From: a virus
DNA: 36,767 nucleotides
Virus record (IMG/VR): IMGVR_UViG_3300042484_001584
Span: 1 to 36,767 of that record
Reading direction: 5' to 3' (one strand)
Shown here one piece after another: positions 36,352 through 36,767 of the stretch. A program made the position numbers and the translations under genes. A model generated the notes under the pieces. It saw only the letters and a program-made list of their open reading frames with translations. It was not told the origin of the DNA and made no database searches. Positions within the stretch are counted from its first letter, which is position 1. Every line of letters starts with the position of its first letter.

Positions 36352-36767
36352 CATTGTCTTTGAGATGCTGTCCGATCATTCGCATAGCAGTCTGAACATC
36401 TTTCACATCAGACAACTTTTGAACTTCTTTCAACTGGTCGATGAAGTAGCTAATGATTGGGCGAGTCTCATATACAGACATCGCAGCTAGACCCTCAACT
36501 CGTCTGTTGTTGACGTAGATGCCGTTTGTGCCATACGTTGCATATGAACCCCACGTTGTGCGATATATCAAAATATGTGAGTCTTTGCCTTCAACTTTTG
36601 GCAGAGGTATCTTCACGAACGTGTCAAAGAACGTTGAGCCAAGCTCACGCTGAAACGCAGCAAGCGCATCTTTCTTCATGAACTTGCCACGAGCAGCTAC
36701 GCTCTTTTTCTTCACAAGTTTCGCTGTTGGGAAAATCTTTTCAGGGTTTCGCAGTGCCTCGTAGTCG
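36323..36767 (-). CDS. Hypothetical protein, 5' end outside window
   Basis: The frame is open to the last base of the window: upstream of the GTG at 36715 it continues as DYEALRNPEKIFPTAKL, so the gene starts beyond 36767. About 147 C-terminal residues are visible. They include a basic N-terminal part (VKKKSVAARGKFMKKDALAA), a beta-rich middle (HILIYRTTWGSYATYGTNGI) and a helical C-terminus. No family recognised. Confidence 0.7.
   Translation of the reverse strand, partial: DYEALRNPEKIFPTAKLVKKKSVAARGKFMKKDALAAFQRELGSTFFDTFVKIPLPKVEGKDSHILIYRTTWGSYATYGTNGIYVNNRRVEGLAAMSVYETRPIISYFIDQLKEVQKLSDVKDVQTAMRMIGQHLKDNATKIDPSLS

Noticed and set aside
36323-36715. Minus-strand frame at the right end as a complete 130-aa gene starting at GTG.
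   Set aside because: The frame stays open to the last base of the window, so the gene is truncated by the window edge.
1-36767. tRNA genes.
   Set aside because: Apart from the tmRNA, no cloverleaf with T-loop and acceptor stem was found in the gaps, which are mostly under 100 bases.

Overview
The window is a stretch of a large, AT-rich, T4-like myovirus genome (tailed phage, contractile tail). The evidence is a set of recognisable T4 core genes: RNase H, gp33, gp59 and gp32 for replication and late transcription, gp26, gp51, gp48, gp53 and a gp27-like hub protein for the baseplate, and gp4 for head completion. Genes are tightly packed, often with ATGA-type overlaps, and are mostly on the + strand. 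The host cannot be named. Promoters look sigma70-like (TTGACA/TATAAT) and Shine-Dalgarno GGAG/AGGAG sites are used, so a proteobacterial-type host is plausible; this is inference.

Layout. Positions 1-7.7 kb hold replication and repair genes (exonuclease I, RNase H) mixed with small membrane proteins, a GNAT/2OG-oxygenase fusion, a GIY-YIG homing endonuclease and a membrane-anchored HExxH protein. A bidirectional terminator at 7.73 kb and one small basic minus-strand gene follow. Positions 8.0-10.5 kb hold a glycosylase-like protein, a zinc-ribbon protein, PhoH and a nucleotide pyrophosphohydrolase-like protein. At 10.54-10.94 kb is a complete phage-encoded one-piece tmRNA. Positions 11.0-12.8 kb hold small membrane proteins, a nucleotidyltransferase with a possible capsid-targeting N-terminus, and a secreted protein. 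At 12.8-13.04 kb is a structured non-coding RNA that ends in a complete hammerhead ribozyme. A minus-strand nuclease-like gene follows, then the ligase-gp33-gp59-gp32 replication cluster (14.2-17.4 kb).

A minus-strand virion block (17.4-23.06 kb) carries a long virion protein with a muralytic domain, gp51, gp26, a tail-tube-fold protein, a gp2-like protein and gp4. A divergent plus-strand block (23.06-26.06 kb) carries gp48, gp53 and the hub protein. The two blocks meet at CATATG with no intergenic base.

From 26.1 kb onward the region is accessory. It holds small proteins, a phage-encoded L-lysine 6-aminotransferase and a secreted reprolysin-type metallopeptidase. It also holds the most striking feature of the window: sixteen or seventeen divergent tandem paralogs of about 75-118 residues, at 28.3-28.95 kb and 31.6-36.1 kb. 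They share an alpha-beta-beta-alpha-beta pattern and match no family I recognise.

At six gene starts a sigma70-like -10 element lies 6-7 nt before the ATG, with no Shine-Dalgarno site. This suggests leaderless early transcripts. No tRNA, CRISPR array, insertion sequence or replication origin was recognised. No stretch longer than 300 bases lacks both a gene and an RNA feature.
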